DNA of 64,000 bases from Halomonas sp. SSL-5 (GTDB lineage Bacteria > Pseudomonadota > Gammaproteobacteria > Pseudomonadales > Halomonadaceae): assembly GCF_030708455.1 (NCBI RefSeq), contig NZ_JAUYWF010000005.1, forward strand, positions 1 to 64,000, written 5' to 3'. The position numbers were made by a program, and so were the translations under genes. Positions 33,920-44,572 of the stretch are shown here, piece after piece; the first letter of the stretch is position 1, and each line of letters begins with the position of its first letter. Under the pieces are notes generated by a model. It saw only the letters and a program-made list of their open reading frames with translations, did no database searches and had not been told where the DNA came from.

Positions 33920-33948
33920 ACTATAGGCCGACTCCACCGCCAAGACAA
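33920..33948 (-). promoter_or_regulatory. Sigma-70 promoter of the 31-aa gene
   Basis: On the minus strand TTGTCT (33948-33943) and TATAGT (33925-33920) are exactly 17 bp apart, 37 bases before the start codon at 33883. This is one of the best promoters in the window. Confidence 0.7.
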
Positions 33949-34037
33949 CCGCCGAGCCTCAACGTTCTTGCCGGGCGGGCGCCGGGTGGCCTGGCGCCGG
34001 GGGCGAGTCAGCGCTCACCTTCATTCCCTCGGGTGCC

Positions 34038-35552
34038 TCACGCCATGAACAGCCGATAGGCGGCGTTGTCGGACTCCTTCCAGTAGCGGTAGCCGATGGC
34101 GTCGAAGTACTCCTCGACGTGGGAGCGATCGCCATTGGGCACCTGCATGCCCACCAGCACGCGGCCGTAGGCGGCGCCGTGGTTACGGTAGTGGAACAGC
34201 GAGATGTTCCAGTCATGGGGCAGGTGGGTGAGGAAGTTCATCAGCGCCCCGGGGCGCTCCGGAAACTCGAAGCGGTAGACCTCCTCGTCGAACGTCTCCT
34301 TGGGACGACCGCCCCCCAGATGGCGGATATGCAGCTTGGCCAGCTCGTTGTCGGTGAGGTCCTCCACCGGATAGCCGGCATCACGCAGCCTGTCGATCAC
34401 CGCCTGTCGATCCTCGCCGCCGGGCTTCACCTGCACCCCGACGAAGATATGCGCGTTCTCCGGGTCCGCGTAGCGGTAGTTGAACTCGGTGACCATGCGC
34501 TTGCCGATGGTCTTGCAGAACTTCTTGAAGCTGCCAGGCCGCTCGCGGATGGTCACCGCCAGGATCGCCTCGCGCTGCTCGCCGAGCTCGGTGCGTTCGG
34601 CAATATGCTGCAGGCGATCGAAGTTGGTATTGGCGCCGGAATTGATGCACAGCAGGGTCTGCCCCTCGGCGCCGGTCCGCTGGATGTACTTCTTGAGGCC
34701 GGCGAGGGACAGGGCGCCGGAGGTCTCGGCGACCGCCCGGGTGTCCTCGAAGATGTCCTTCACCGCCGCACACATCTCGTCGGTATTGACGGTGATGACC
34801 TCGTCGACCAGGTCCCGGGCGATGTCGAAGGGCACCTTGCCGACCTGGGCCACGGCGACACCCTCGGCGAATACACCGACCTGGTCGAGGGTCACCCGCT
34901 TGCCCGCCTCCAGCGCCGCCTTGAAGCAGGCGCTGTCCTCACTCTCGACGCCGATCACCTTGATGTCAGGGCGCAGGTACTTGACGTAGGCGGCCACGCC
35001 GGCGATCAGACCGCCGCCGCCCACCGGCACGAAGATGGCGTCCAGCGGACCGCCGTGCTGACGCAGGATCTCCACGGCGATGGTGCCCTGACCCGCCACC
35101 ACGTCGATATCGTCGAAGGGCGGGATATAGGTGTAACCGTGCTCCTCGATCAGCGCCTGGGCGTGCTCCGCCGCTTCTCCGAAGGCGTCGCCCTTGAGCA
35201 CTACCTTGGCACCCCGGGCGCGTACCGCAGACACCTTGATCTCCGGGGTGATGCGCGGCATCACGATGATCGCCTTGACGCCCATCTGCTTCGCCGCCAT
35301 GGCCAGGCCCTGGGCATGGTTGCCGGCGGACGCCGCGATCACGCCCTTGGCCTTCTGCGCCTCGCTGAGCTGGGCCATCTTGTTGTAGGCGCCACGAATC
35401 TTGAAGGAGTAGACCGGCTGCAGGTCCTCGCGCTTGATCAGAATGGTGTTGTTGAAGCGACGGGAGAGGAAGGGAGCCGGTGATATCGGCGTTTCCCGAG
35501 CGGCTTCATAGACCCGGGCCTGGAGAATCTTCTTGACGGTAGCTTCGAGCAT
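34038..35552 (-). CDS. ilvA: Threonine ammonia-lyase, biosynthetic
   Basis: This 504-aa PLP enzyme makes 2-oxobutanoate from threonine, the first step of isoleucine synthesis. The PLP lysine is in VYSFKIRGAYN. SAGNHAQG and the phosphate-binding GGGGLIAG follow, and two ACT-like regulatory domains fill the C-terminal third, as in the isoleucine-inhibited form. MLEATVKK at 35552 is the family start; a longer frame upstream is not conserved in kind. A hairpin CGCAGCA-TGAA-TGCTGCG lies in its leader at 35584-35601. It is divergent from rpiA, the common gammaproteobacterial arrangement. Confidence 0.96.
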   Translation of the reverse strand: MLEATVKKILQARVYEAARETPISPAPFLSRRFNNTILIKREDLQPVYSFKIRGAYNKMAQLSEAQKAKGVIAASAGNHAQGLAMAAKQMGVKAIIVMPRITPEIKVSAVRARGAKVVLKGDAFGEAAEHAQALIEEHGYTYIPPFDDIDVVAGQGTIAVEILRQHGGPLDAIFVPVGGGGLIAGVAAYVKYLRPDIKVIGVESEDSACFKAALEAGKRVTLDQVGVFAEGVAVAQVGKVPFDIARDLVDEVITVNTDEMCAAVKDIFEDTRAVAETSGALSLAGLKKYIQRTGAEGQTLLCINSGANTNFDRLQHIAERTELGEQREAILAVTIRERPGSFKKFCKTIGKRMVTEFNYRYADPENAHIFVGVQVKPGGEDRQAVIDRLRDAGYPVEDLTDNELAKLHIRHLGGGRPKETFDEEVYRFEFPERPGALMNFLTHLPHDWNISLFHYRNHGAAYGRVLVGMQVPNGDRSHVEEYFDAIGYRYWKESDNAAYRLFMA

Positions 35553-35680
35553 CCTGATATCCCAGAGGCGTGACGCGAGAGGACGCAGCATGAATGCTGC
35601 GATGCGGGGAACCCTTATTGGTAGCATCTCCGCCGGCCTCACGTCCAGCTGGCGCCATCGGCAGACGGGCTCTGCTGGCT

Positions 35681-35686
35681 TATAAT
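35681..35686 (+). promoter_or_regulatory. -10 box upstream of rpiA
   Basis: A perfect TATAAT lies 60 bases before the rpiA start in the 194-bp divergent gap with ilvA. No good -35 is found at the right distance, so the promoter may need an activator or may have an extended -10. Confidence 0.4.
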
Positions 35687-35746
35687 GGCGCCGGTTTCCC
35701 CACCCCATTCATCCCGCCGATTCACCCCACCCAAGGAGAGCGCCCC

Positions 35747-36448
35747 ATGACCCAGGCCGGCCTATCCCAGGATCAGCTCAAGGAGGCCGTCGCCGCGGCC
35801 GCCATCGACGAGGTTCGCCCCCAGCTGCACCGCGACACCGTGCTCGGCATCGGTACCGGCTCCACCGCCAACCGCTTCATCGACCGCCTGGCCGAGCTGC
35901 GCCACGACTTCGCCGGCGCCGTGGCCAGCTCCGAGGCCAGCGCCGAGCGCCTGCGCGGCCACGGCATCGAGGTATTCGAGCTCAACTCCGTGGGCACGGT
36001 GCCCTTCTATATCGACGGCGCCGACGAAGTGAACGCTCACTTGCAGATGATCAAGGGTGGCGGCGCGGCCCTGACCCGCGAGAAGGTGGTGGCCGCCTGT
36101 GCCGAACGCTTCATCTGCATCGCCGACGCTTCCAAGCGGGTCGAGCGGCTGGGCGAGTTCCCGCTGCCGGTGGAGGTGATCCCCATGGCCCGCTCCTACG
36201 TGGCCCGGGAGCTGGTCAAGCTGGGCGCCGACCCGGTCTACCGCGAGGGAGTGGTCACCGACAACGGCAACCAGATCATCGACTGCTATGACTTCATGAT
36301 CGACGATCCGCTGGCCATGGAAACGCGCCTCAACGCCATCGTCGGGGTGGTGACCAACGGCCTGTTCGCGGCCCGCGGCGCCGACGTGCTGCTGCTCGGT
36401 AGTGCCCAGGGGGTAGAACGCCTGACGCCGACCTCCGCAACGAAGTAA
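35747..36448 (+). CDS. rpiA: Ribose-5-phosphate isomerase A
   Basis: This 233-aa enzyme interconverts ribose 5-phosphate and ribulose 5-phosphate. It has [13 protein letters not shown], the catalytic DGADEVN and [14 protein letters not shown] of RpiA proteins. MTQAGLSQ at 35747 has AAGGAGAG six bases upstream; the frame is open further but shows no conserved sequence. It is convergent with waaA, four bases apart. Confidence 0.96.
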   Translation: MTQAGLSQDQLKEAVAAAAIDEVRPQLHRDTVLGIGTGSTANRFIDRLAELRHDFAGAVASSEASAERLRGHGIEVFELNSVGTVPFYIDGADEVNAHLQMIKGGGAALTREKVVAACAERFICIADASKRVERLGEFPLPVEVIPMARSYVARELVKLGADPVYREGVVTDNGNQIIDCYDFMIDDPLAMETRLNAIVGVVTNGLFAARGADVLLLGSAQGVERLTPTSATK

Positions 36449-36452
36449 GCGC

Positions 36453-37729
36453 TTACTCCGTCGGCAGGAGCCGGCTGATCCCTTCGAGGGTCCTGGCCAG
36501 GGCGCCACGATTGGCCGCCACCACGCCGCGCCCCGCCTCGCCGAGACGGCGGCGCTCGGCGGGATCCTCGAACAGCACGGCGAGCGCCTCGGCGAGGCGC
36601 GCCTCGTCGGCCACCTCCACCAGGGCATCGGCGCCGCGCAGCGCCATGGCCACATCGGCGAAGTTGGCAAGCTCGGGGCCGGTAACCACCGGTACCCCCA
36701 GGGCCGCCGGCTCCAGCAGGTTGTGGCCGCCGATCGGGACCAGGCTGCCGCCCACGAAGGCCAGGTCGGCGGCGCCATAGAGCGCCATCAGCTCGCCCAT
36801 GGTGTCGCCCAGGTAGACCGCCGTCGTGGCCTCCGGCCACTCGCCGCGAGAGCGGCGAGCCACACTCATTCCCGCATGCTCGCACAGTGCCGCCACCGCC
36901 TCGAAGCGCTGCGGATGGCGTGGCACCAGGATCAGCAGCGCGTCGGGGAAGCGCTCGCGCAGCCGCCGGTGGGCGGCGAGCAGCAGCGCCTCCTCGCCCT
37001 CGTGGGTGGAGCCCGCCACCCAGACTCGCGAACGCCCCAGACGGGTCCGCAAGCGCTCGCTCACCTCAGAAGCCCCACCTTCCGGGGTGATGTCGAACTT
37101 CAGGGACCCCACCACCGTCGTTCGCCGAGGCGACATGCCGAGTTCGGCGAAGCGCGCGGCGTCCTCCTCGGACTTGGCGGCCAGCCAGTCGACGCAGCCC
37201 AGGGCCTCGCGCATCAGCGGGCGCAGGCGCCGATAGCCGCGGAACGCCCGAGGCGAGAGGCGGCCGTTGACCACCGCCACCGGCACGCCGCGACCACGGC
37301 AAACGTGGAGCAGGTTGGGCCACAGCTCGGTCTCGAAGAACAGCGCCAGCTCGGGACGCAGGCGCGCGACGAAGCGCGCCGCGGCGCGGGGGAAGTCCAG
37401 GGGCACGAAGTGGTGGACCAGCCGGCCATCCTGGCGCCCCTCGGCCAGGGCACGCACGCGTTCCGCTCCGGTGGCGGTCATGGTGGTCACGGTAAGCGAG
37501 TGGCCGGGGTAGCGTTCGAGCAGCGCCTCGATCAGCGGCCGGGCCGCCTGGACCTCGCCCACCGAGGCGCAATGCAGCCACAGCATGCGCGTATCGGGAG
37601 GGGTCTCGGGAATCCTCCCCAGGCGTAGCGGCCTGGGGTCAGTGAGTCCATGCTCACGGCGCAGCCGCCGCCAGGCAAGGGGGGCGGCCAGGTGCAGCAG
37701 CGTGGAGTAGGCGAGCCGGGGCCAGCCCA

Positions 37730-37730
<1 letters not shown>
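36453..37730 (-). CDS. waaA: Kdo transferase (3-deoxy-D-manno-octulosonic acid transferase)
   Basis: This 425-aa inner-membrane GT30 glycosyltransferase adds Kdo to lipid A precursor. It has an N-terminal anchor (YSTLLHLAAPLAWRRL), the catalytic-site region HCASVGEVQAA, WVAGSTHEGEE and GGHNLLEPAA, which binds CMP-Kdo. The start ATG overlaps the hldE stop by one base (TGATG), so translation is coupled. It is the last gene of the minus-strand unit with hldE and the GT9 gene. A Kdo kinase gene nearby suggests that a single, phosphorylated Kdo is added, as in Haemophilus. Confidence 0.95.
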
Positions 37731-39160
<1,430 letters not shown>

Positions 39161-39165
39161 CGTCG

Positions 39166-40254
39166 TCAGGCGTCCTTGGCTGGGGGATGGTCGATGGCGT
39201 GCTGCAGCACCGCCTCGAGGCGCTCGATCACGTCGTCGGCGCGGATCAGCGACATGGCGTCGGGGTGGCGGACACGCTGGCCCCAGGGTATCTCCCCGGG
39301 GTCCTTGTGCAGGTAGCTGCGTACCGCGTCGGAATAGCGGTTGACCACGAAGTCGCGCCAGCGATAGGGCGCGGCACGGTCGGGATTGGTGGTGGCATAG
39401 AGCCCCACGGTGGGCGTGTTCAGGGCGTTGGCCATATGCACGGGGCCCGAGTCCGGCGCGATGACCGCCTGGGCAGCGTCGATCAGGGCCAGCAGCCCCT
39501 TGAGCGAGGTGGCGCCGATGGCATCGATCACCGCCTCGGTCGGGCAGAGGGCCTGGATGCGCTCCCCCATCTCCCGCTCCTGGGTGCTGCCACCCCCGGT
39601 CAGCACCGTGCACAGGCCGTGCTGCTCCCAGGCGTGCTGGACCACCGCGGCGTAGCCCTCGGCGGACCAGTTGCGGAAGTTGCGCAGCCGCGGGTTGGCG
39701 CAGGGGCTGGTCAGCAGGTAGCGCGCATCGCCGGTGAGGGAGCGCGCCTCGTCATGGGCCGCGGAAGGGATCGCCAGGTTCCACTCCAGGCTCAGGTCCT
39801 CGACACCCAGCAGCCGGGCGAAATCCAGGAAGGACTCCAACACATGGGCGCGCGGGTGGGGGGAGATCTGGCGGTGGGTGAACCAGTGCTGGGCATCCTT
39901 GGCGCGCGCCTTGTCGTAGCCCACCCGCACGTCGGCCTTGAGCCCCAGGGAGAGCGCACTGGCGCGCAGCGCCTGCTGCATGTGCAACAGCACGTCGAAG
40001 CGGGTATCGGCGAGTTCGCGCCACAGGGCCCGCATGCCGGCCAGGCCACTGGACTTGTCGTAGACCACGAACTCGACCCCGGAGAGGCCCGCCAGTAGAC
40101 TGTGCTCGGCCTTGCCGACGATCCAGGTGATACGCGCCTCGGGCCACTGGCGCTGCAGGGCACGAATCGTCGGCACCAGGTTACAGACATCGCCCAGGGC
40201 GGAGAGTCGCAACACGCCGATGTGGCGCGGTTGGACGGGCAGAGGATGCTTCAT
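39166..40254 (-). CDS. GT9 heptosyltransferase-like protein
   Basis: This 362-aa protein is a GT9 glycosyltransferase of the WaaC/WaaF type: [18 protein letters not shown] at the start and [13 protein letters not shown] in the ADP-heptose site. In this context it probably adds heptose to Kdo or to the first heptose; the true WaaF is at 52248-53303, so WaaC is the best guess. The start codon MKHPLPVQ at 40254 shares the bases CATG with the divergent kdkA start. No ribosome site is clear, so a later start near VQPRHIG is possible. Confidence 0.82.
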   Translation of the reverse strand: MKHPLPVQPRHIGVLRLSALGDVCNLVPTIRALQRQWPEARITWIVGKAEHSLLAGLSGVEFVVYDKSSGLAGMRALWRELADTRFDVLLHMQQALRASALSLGLKADVRVGYDKARAKDAQHWFTHRQISPHPRAHVLESFLDFARLLGVEDLSLEWNLAIPSAAHDEARSLTGDARYLLTSPCANPRLRNFRNWSAEGYAAVVQHAWEQHGLCTVLTGGGSTQEREMGERIQALCPTEAVIDAIGATSLKGLLALIDAAQAVIAPDSGPVHMANALNTPTVGLYATTNPDRAAPYRWRDFVVNRYSDAVRSYLHKDPGEIPWGQRVRHPDAMSLIRADDVIERLEAVLQHAIDHPPAKDA

Positions 40255-40972
40255 GCGCTTGGCAACATTGAGAGCGGGAAAGTCCCATATTCTATATGAT
40301 GCGGACAGTTTATGTGACGCCGGCGAGGCGCCACAAATCGGCCCGTCAACCTTCGACCCCGACTGGTGGCAGGCGCAGGGGAAGATCACCGGCCAGGCCC
40401 CGGGGCGCGGCGCCAGCCTGTTCCTGGACGCCGGTAACGGCGAGGAGTGGGTGCTGCGCCCCTACCGCCGCGGCGGCCTGGTGGCGCGGCTGAGTGAAGC
40501 CCGCTACCTGTGGACCGGCCTGGAACGCACCCGCGCCTTCCGCGAGCTGCAGCTGACCGCCAACCTGCATGCCCGTGGCCTGCCGGTGCCCCGACCGGTG
40601 GCCGCCAGCGTCACCCGTCACGGCCTGACCTATGCAGCCGCCCTGATCACCGTGCGCCTTCCCGGCGCCCGCGCCCTGGCCAGCCTGCTGGAGAACGGCG
40701 AAGCCGATGACGACCTGCTGCAACGCGTCGGTGCCACCATCCGCCGCTTCCACGACGTCGGCCTCGACCATGTCGACCTCAATGCCCGCAACCTGCTGGT
40801 GGATGAAGAAGGCAAGGTGTGGCTGATCGACCTCGACCGCTGCCGGCTGCGCGGTGATGGCGCCTGGAAAGGACGCAACCTGAAGAGACTAGAGAGTTCT
40901 GTAACCAAGTTTGTCGCTACAGAAGAAACAACGCGCACTACCGAGTGGATTACTATCGGCTATGGTAGCTGA
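40253..40972 (+). CDS. kdkA: 3-deoxy-D-manno-octulosonic acid kinase
   Basis: This 239-aa kinase should phosphorylate Kdo at O-4 in the inner core. It has FDPDWWQAQGKITGQAPGRG, seen here in two parts, the catalytic loop H173-V-D175-L-N-A-R-N180 and the metal aspartate D193 in LIDLDRCR. These match Haemophilus KdkA, with the PYRRGG segment of the N-lobe. GAGG lies seven bases before the ATG, inside the divergent GT9 gene. The last 13 bases overlap the convergent YrbL-like gene, and the C-terminus after residue 210 is more A/T-rich than the rest, which marks the border of the variable segment. Confidence 0.9.
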   Translation: MRLATLRAGKSHILYDADSLCDAGEAPQIGPSTFDPDWWQAQGKITGQAPGRGASLFLDAGNGEEWVLRPYRRGGLVARLSEARYLWTGLERTRAFRELQLTANLHARGLPVPRPVAASVTRHGLTYAAALITVRLPGARALASLLENGEADDDLLQRVGATIRRFHDVGLDHVDLNARNLLVDEEGKVWLIDLDRCRLRGDGAWKGRNLKRLESSVTKFVATEETTRTTEWITIGYGS

Positions 40973-41547
40973 CATTCTTGTGTGGCCGTAAAGCGCGGTT
41001 TGACCGTTTTCTCCATGAACCTGGCCCACTTGCGCCGGATCTTGCGCCGCCCAAGCCAAGGTACATATTCCGGCAATGGAATAAGTTCCGAGACACCAAG
41101 GCCGTCGATAAGTATGACCGTGGTGGTGTCCGCCCGTTCGATCACCAGAAGGTTGCTCAGTACCAAATCGCAAGGCACCACGTTATAGGCCAACAAGTAG
41201 GCCTGGAGTGCTTCGAGCCCAGCCCAAAAGCGGCTTACCTGCTGCGGCGTCAGCGGCTTGGCCAGGTACTCAGCCACATTGGGTGGAAGTTTTCCCCGAT
41301 CATCGAGCACCAACTGCTGCTCGATACCGATCAAACCCTCATCTTCCACCACCCCGAAGAACTCGGGAATAAGCGTGAACGGTACACCTCGCCGCCGCAA
41401 GCCGCTAAAATACCGAAGTTCGCGACGAGTCTGCTTGGCTTTTTCTCGCCGACTGAGCTTGATACATCGACCGGGGTCATCCGGGTGCTGGTAGCAGATA
41501 CGCTCATCTCCCCGGCCGATGATTTTCCAATTCCTTACGTCTGGCAT
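40960..41547 (-). CDS. YrbL-like kinase-fold protein
   Basis: This 195-aa protein resembles the YrbL family (PhoP regulatory network protein): ICYQHPDDPGRCIKL with K30 as candidate ATP lysine, the R-x-E segment after it, a catalytic-loop-like CDLVLSN (126-132) and a DFG-like IDGLG (147-151). It may phosphorylate sugars of the LPS core, as WaaP-type kinases do. It is the last gene of the unit GT2-GT4-YrbL, overlapping the GT4 gene by 13 bases, and it meets kdkA tail to tail with a 13-base overlap. Its activity is unproven. Confidence 0.72.
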   Translation of the reverse strand: MPDVRNWKIIGRGDERICYQHPDDPGRCIKLSRREKAKQTRRELRYFSGLRRRGVPFTLIPEFFGVVEDEGLIGIEQQLVLDDRGKLPPNVAEYLAKPLTPQQVSRFWAGLEALQAYLLAYNVVPCDLVLSNLLVIERADTTTVILIDGLGVSELIPLPEYVPWLGRRKIRRKWARFMEKTVKPRFTATQECQLP

Positions 41548-42692
41548 CGAGCCGCCTGCTTTTGCTGGTATACGTCAAGAATGCACCGGTAGTTCTTAGC
41601 CATGATTTCTTCTACATCGAGGGATAACGCCAACTCGCGGCAGCGAATTTTCAGTTCAGCATCACCCTTACACTTGGCCCAATAAGCCATAGCGTCGGTG
41701 AGTGCCTCAATGTCATCTGCTCGATCGATGACCGTTGCCACCTCTGACGTTACCACTTCTTTAGCGCCACATTTCTTGGTAGTTATAACTGGCGTGCCAC
41801 AGGAAAGCGCCTCAAGTACGGTAAAGCCAAATGGCTCATAATACGCAGGTAGCATGTAGCAGTCGGCGAGGGAAAAATATCGTTCGGGTGAAGACTGCTC
41901 ACCCAGGAAACGGCATTTTTCTGCTATGCCGAGACGCTGGGCAAGCTCCTGATACTGAGCCTGCCGGGAGTCACGGCCAACCACCAGCAAGATGGCTTCT
42001 CCGTCGAGCCGGGAGAAGGCTTCAAGGGTTGGCTCCAGCCCCTTGCGACGATAACCGGTGCCCAGAAAAAGGAAAACAGGAACTTGATCACCCAAGCCTA
42101 ATTCCCGTGAAAGGGTACTAACATCACCATTGAGCCGTGAGCGGTCAAAACGGTGAGTATCGACAAAGTTATGGATTACGGAACGCCGCTCAGCAGGCAC
42201 ATTGTACGCTTCCGCAATCTCGCTATCACTTTGCCATGAATTGGAGACCACGTGGTAATAGGCGCCGGGCGCCATGGCTCTGGCCTCAATTCGCGCAGCC
42301 ACCCTATCCTTCCACCGCCACTGACGCTTGGGCTTCGATGCCAAGTGGTGATAAACAGTACCTCCACCAATACGCAATAAATCGTGCGTCCAGGTTTTTC
42401 CCAAGGCATAGACAAGGTCATAATCGGCTGACTTGACGTGTTTCTCCACTGCTTGAGCAAATCGCCACATACGCTGGGCCTTTCCGATACTGAACGGGCG
42501 CAGGCGAACAAAACGTATGGCTGGATGCGCAGGCGCCACATGGGAGCGGCAAATGATAGTCACATCTTCACCGCGTTCTGCCAGGTAGCGTGACAACTCA
42601 TTGAGAAAACGCTCAGTACCGCCAGAGGCAGCGTGACGCATATGCACTAGGGCTATTTTCACTGGCACGGCCTCATGGGACGGCGCATTCAT
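41535..42692 (-). CDS. GT4 glycosyltransferase, WaaG-like
   Basis: This 385-aa GT-B enzyme has the donor-site motif of GT4: EPFGFTVLEALSCGTPVI, with the E-x7-E pair. The N-terminal HMRHAASGGTERFLNELS is the acceptor-side glycine loop. It resembles LPS core glucosyltransferase I (WaaG). The start overlaps the GT2 stop (ATGA) and its end overlaps the YrbL-like gene, so three proteins are made from one message. The sugar it transfers is not certain. GC content is lower than in the flanking inner-core genes. Confidence 0.85.
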   Translation of the reverse strand: MNAPSHEAVPVKIALVHMRHAASGGTERFLNELSRYLAERGEDVTIICRSHVAPAHPAIRFVRLRPFSIGKAQRMWRFAQAVEKHVKSADYDLVYALGKTWTHDLLRIGGGTVYHHLASKPKRQWRWKDRVAARIEARAMAPGAYYHVVSNSWQSDSEIAEAYNVPAERRSVIHNFVDTHRFDRSRLNGDVSTLSRELGLGDQVPVFLFLGTGYRRKGLEPTLEAFSRLDGEAILLVVGRDSRQAQYQELAQRLGIAEKCRFLGEQSSPERYFSLADCYMLPAYYEPFGFTVLEALSCGTPVITTKKCGAKEVVTSEVATVIDRADDIEALTDAMAYWAKCKGDAELKIRCRELALSLDVEEIMAKNYRCILDVYQQKQAARCQT

Positions 42693-43438
42693 ATCTCTCG
42701 AACACGACGTTTCATATATTTCCAGAACACACCGTTTGCATTAGCCACGGCGATCACCAAACCACGCCAACCATCGAGAAAACCGCGCTTCAAAATATAG
42801 GTTCGCAAAAAAGCAAACGCGGACTTTAATACAATAACCCCCACAGGATATACCCGCAACTTTTCTGAACCTGCACGAATACTTGAATAACGATTTATCT
42901 TTTCCAGGAACTGACCAAGTTCGGTAACTGCCAAATGTTCAAGGCAACCGTCAAGCCGTACGACCTGTGTAGTTGGGCTAACTGCAACCGACTCGTGCAC
43001 CATGGCATCATTGAAGTTATGCCGCTGGCGATGAAAGACGCGTACCAACCAGTCATTGCCCCAGCCCGAATGGTGCACGGGCTTGCCCAATAGCCAGTTT
43101 TCCCGCAGCACCTCGACCACCTGGTCCGCATCAGCGGTGGGCAGCCAGCCGTTCAGCGCCTCAAGCCAGCGGGCGCTGGGCGCCTCATCGGCGTCCAGCG
43201 ATAGTACCCAGTCATTGCGGGCAAGCGATACCGCATGGCGCTTGGTCGGGCCAAAGCCAAAAAACTCGCCCTGGTGAAGTGATACATTAGCGTAACGACG
43301 AGCAATTTCGAGAGTCTCATCGGTGGACCCGTTGTCGTAAACTACCACTTCTCCCAGGGCCTCGAGCGAATCGAGGGTGCGGGCCAGGGTTGCCGCCGCG
43401 TTGCGGGTAATGATCACGGCACTCAGCTCAGAGAGCAT
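42689..43438 (-). CDS. GT2 glycosyltransferase, WaaE/KdtX-like
   Basis: This 249-aa GT-A protein starts with LSAVIITRNAAATLARTLDS and has the DNGSTDET and LSLDADEAPS acidic motifs for UDP-sugar and metal. The end is basic and hydrophobic (YILKRGFLDGWRGLVIA, then FWKYMKRR). This pattern suits WaaE/KdtX enzymes, which add glucose to the first heptose. It heads the minus-strand unit, divergent from the GT4 gene at 43517 across a 78-bp gap. A fragment with a closely similar C-terminus lies at 50419-50502. Confidence 0.87.
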   Translation of the reverse strand: MLSELSAVIITRNAAATLARTLDSLEALGEVVVYDNGSTDETLEIARRYANVSLHQGEFFGFGPTKRHAVSLARNDWVLSLDADEAPSARWLEALNGWLPTADADQVVEVLRENWLLGKPVHHSGWGNDWLVRVFHRQRHNFNDAMVHESVAVSPTTQVVRLDGCLEHLAVTELGQFLEKINRYSSIRAGSEKLRVYPVGVIVLKSAFAFLRTYILKRGFLDGWRGLVIAVANANGVFWKYMKRRVREI

Positions 43439-43516
43439 GTAAAACCGTCCTGCCAGAATAGACTGCGAATGCTACTATAGCCGCCATTATCCCCACAAAT
43501 TTTCTACGAGGCGGCC

Positions 43517-44560
43517 TTGCACATCATCCACGCCAATCTGGCCCGGGGGTTTCGCGGCGGCGAGCGGCAAACGGTGCTGCTGATCCAGGCGCTGGCCGAC
43601 AGGGCAGAGATATCATTCCAGACGCTAGTGTGCCAGCCAGACTCGCCCCTGCGCACAGAACTGGCCACAACGCCCAGGGTGCGATTTGTCAGCGCTCACC
43701 ATCAGCTGGCCGGTCATCGGCAGGCGGGTCGAGCTACCATGGTCCATGCCCACGACGCCAAGGCGGTACACTGGGCCTGGCTGCATCTACGTCTTATGAA
43801 GACTCCCTACCTCATTACCCGGCGAGTGGATACACCGGTCAAGCGAAAAATCAGCAATAAGCTGTTTTATCGAGATGCGTATCGCTGTGTGGCGCTATCC
43901 CGGGCCATCGCCAAGGAAATACAGCCATTATGCCCGGAGCCGGTAGTGCAGATTCCCAGCGCCTTTACTCGACTGACACCGGATCTCGACGTAGCACATT
44001 CTTTTCGTACATGTTACCCAGGGCGCTTTCTGGTCGGCCATGCTGGTGCGCTGGTTGACCGGCACAAGGGGCAACGCGTGCTACTCGATGCCGCCCGCCG
44101 GCTACAGCACTCTCACCCCGATATGCTTTTTGTCTTTTTTGGCCGTGGGGAAGATGAAGCCATCCTCAAAAAGGAGAGTGCCGCACTGGATAACGTCATC
44201 TGGGCTGGCTTCCAACCCGATATCGGTAATTACTTGCCGGCACTAGACGTGTTCGCCTTCCCTTCACGCAACGAAGGCTTGGGGTCAGTACTGCTGGACG
44301 CCATGCTTGCCGGAGTACCTGTGGTAGCCAGCCAGATTGGAGGCATCCCTGATATTGTCCACCACGGCGAAACGGGGCTATTGTTTCCGCCCGGTGACGG
44401 TGAGGCTCTCGCCCGACAGCTTGTGCGACTTCGCGATAACGCATTACGCCAGGCGCTTGCGCATAATGCCACTGAGCACTTGGCTGAATACACACCAGAG
44501 GCCATGGCCAACTCCTACATGGCCATTTACTCCTCGCTTACCCAACACCGTATTGATTAG
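43517..44560 (+). CDS. GT4 glycosyltransferase with TTG start
   Basis: This 347-aa GT-B protein has LARGFRGGERQTVLL as acceptor loop and FPSRNEGLGSVLLDAMLAG as the donor-binding E-x7-D/E segment. The frame starts at TTG, the only standard start after an in-frame stop at 43478, and GAGGCGG precedes it. The variable location suggests an outer-core or O-chain sugar transfer. It is followed without a gap by the GT90 gene. The sugar is unknown. Confidence 0.83.
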   Translation: MHIIHANLARGFRGGERQTVLLIQALADRAEISFQTLVCQPDSPLRTELATTPRVRFVSAHHQLAGHRQAGRATMVHAHDAKAVHWAWLHLRLMKTPYLITRRVDTPVKRKISNKLFYRDAYRCVALSRAIAKEIQPLCPEPVVQIPSAFTRLTPDLDVAHSFRTCYPGRFLVGHAGALVDRHKGQRVLLDAARRLQHSHPDMLFVFFGRGEDEAILKKESAALDNVIWAGFQPDIGNYLPALDVFAFPSRNEGLGSVLLDAMLAGVPVVASQIGGIPDIVHHGETGLLFPPGDGEALARQLVRLRDNALRQALAHNATEHLAEYTPEAMANSYMAIYSSLTQHRID

Positions 44561-44572
44561 GTGCCATCGCCC

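Noticed and set aside
35553..35746. Attenuator or riboswitch in front of ilvA
   Set aside because: Only one short hairpin (35584-35601) is present, with no leader peptide rich in branched-chain codons and no T-run.
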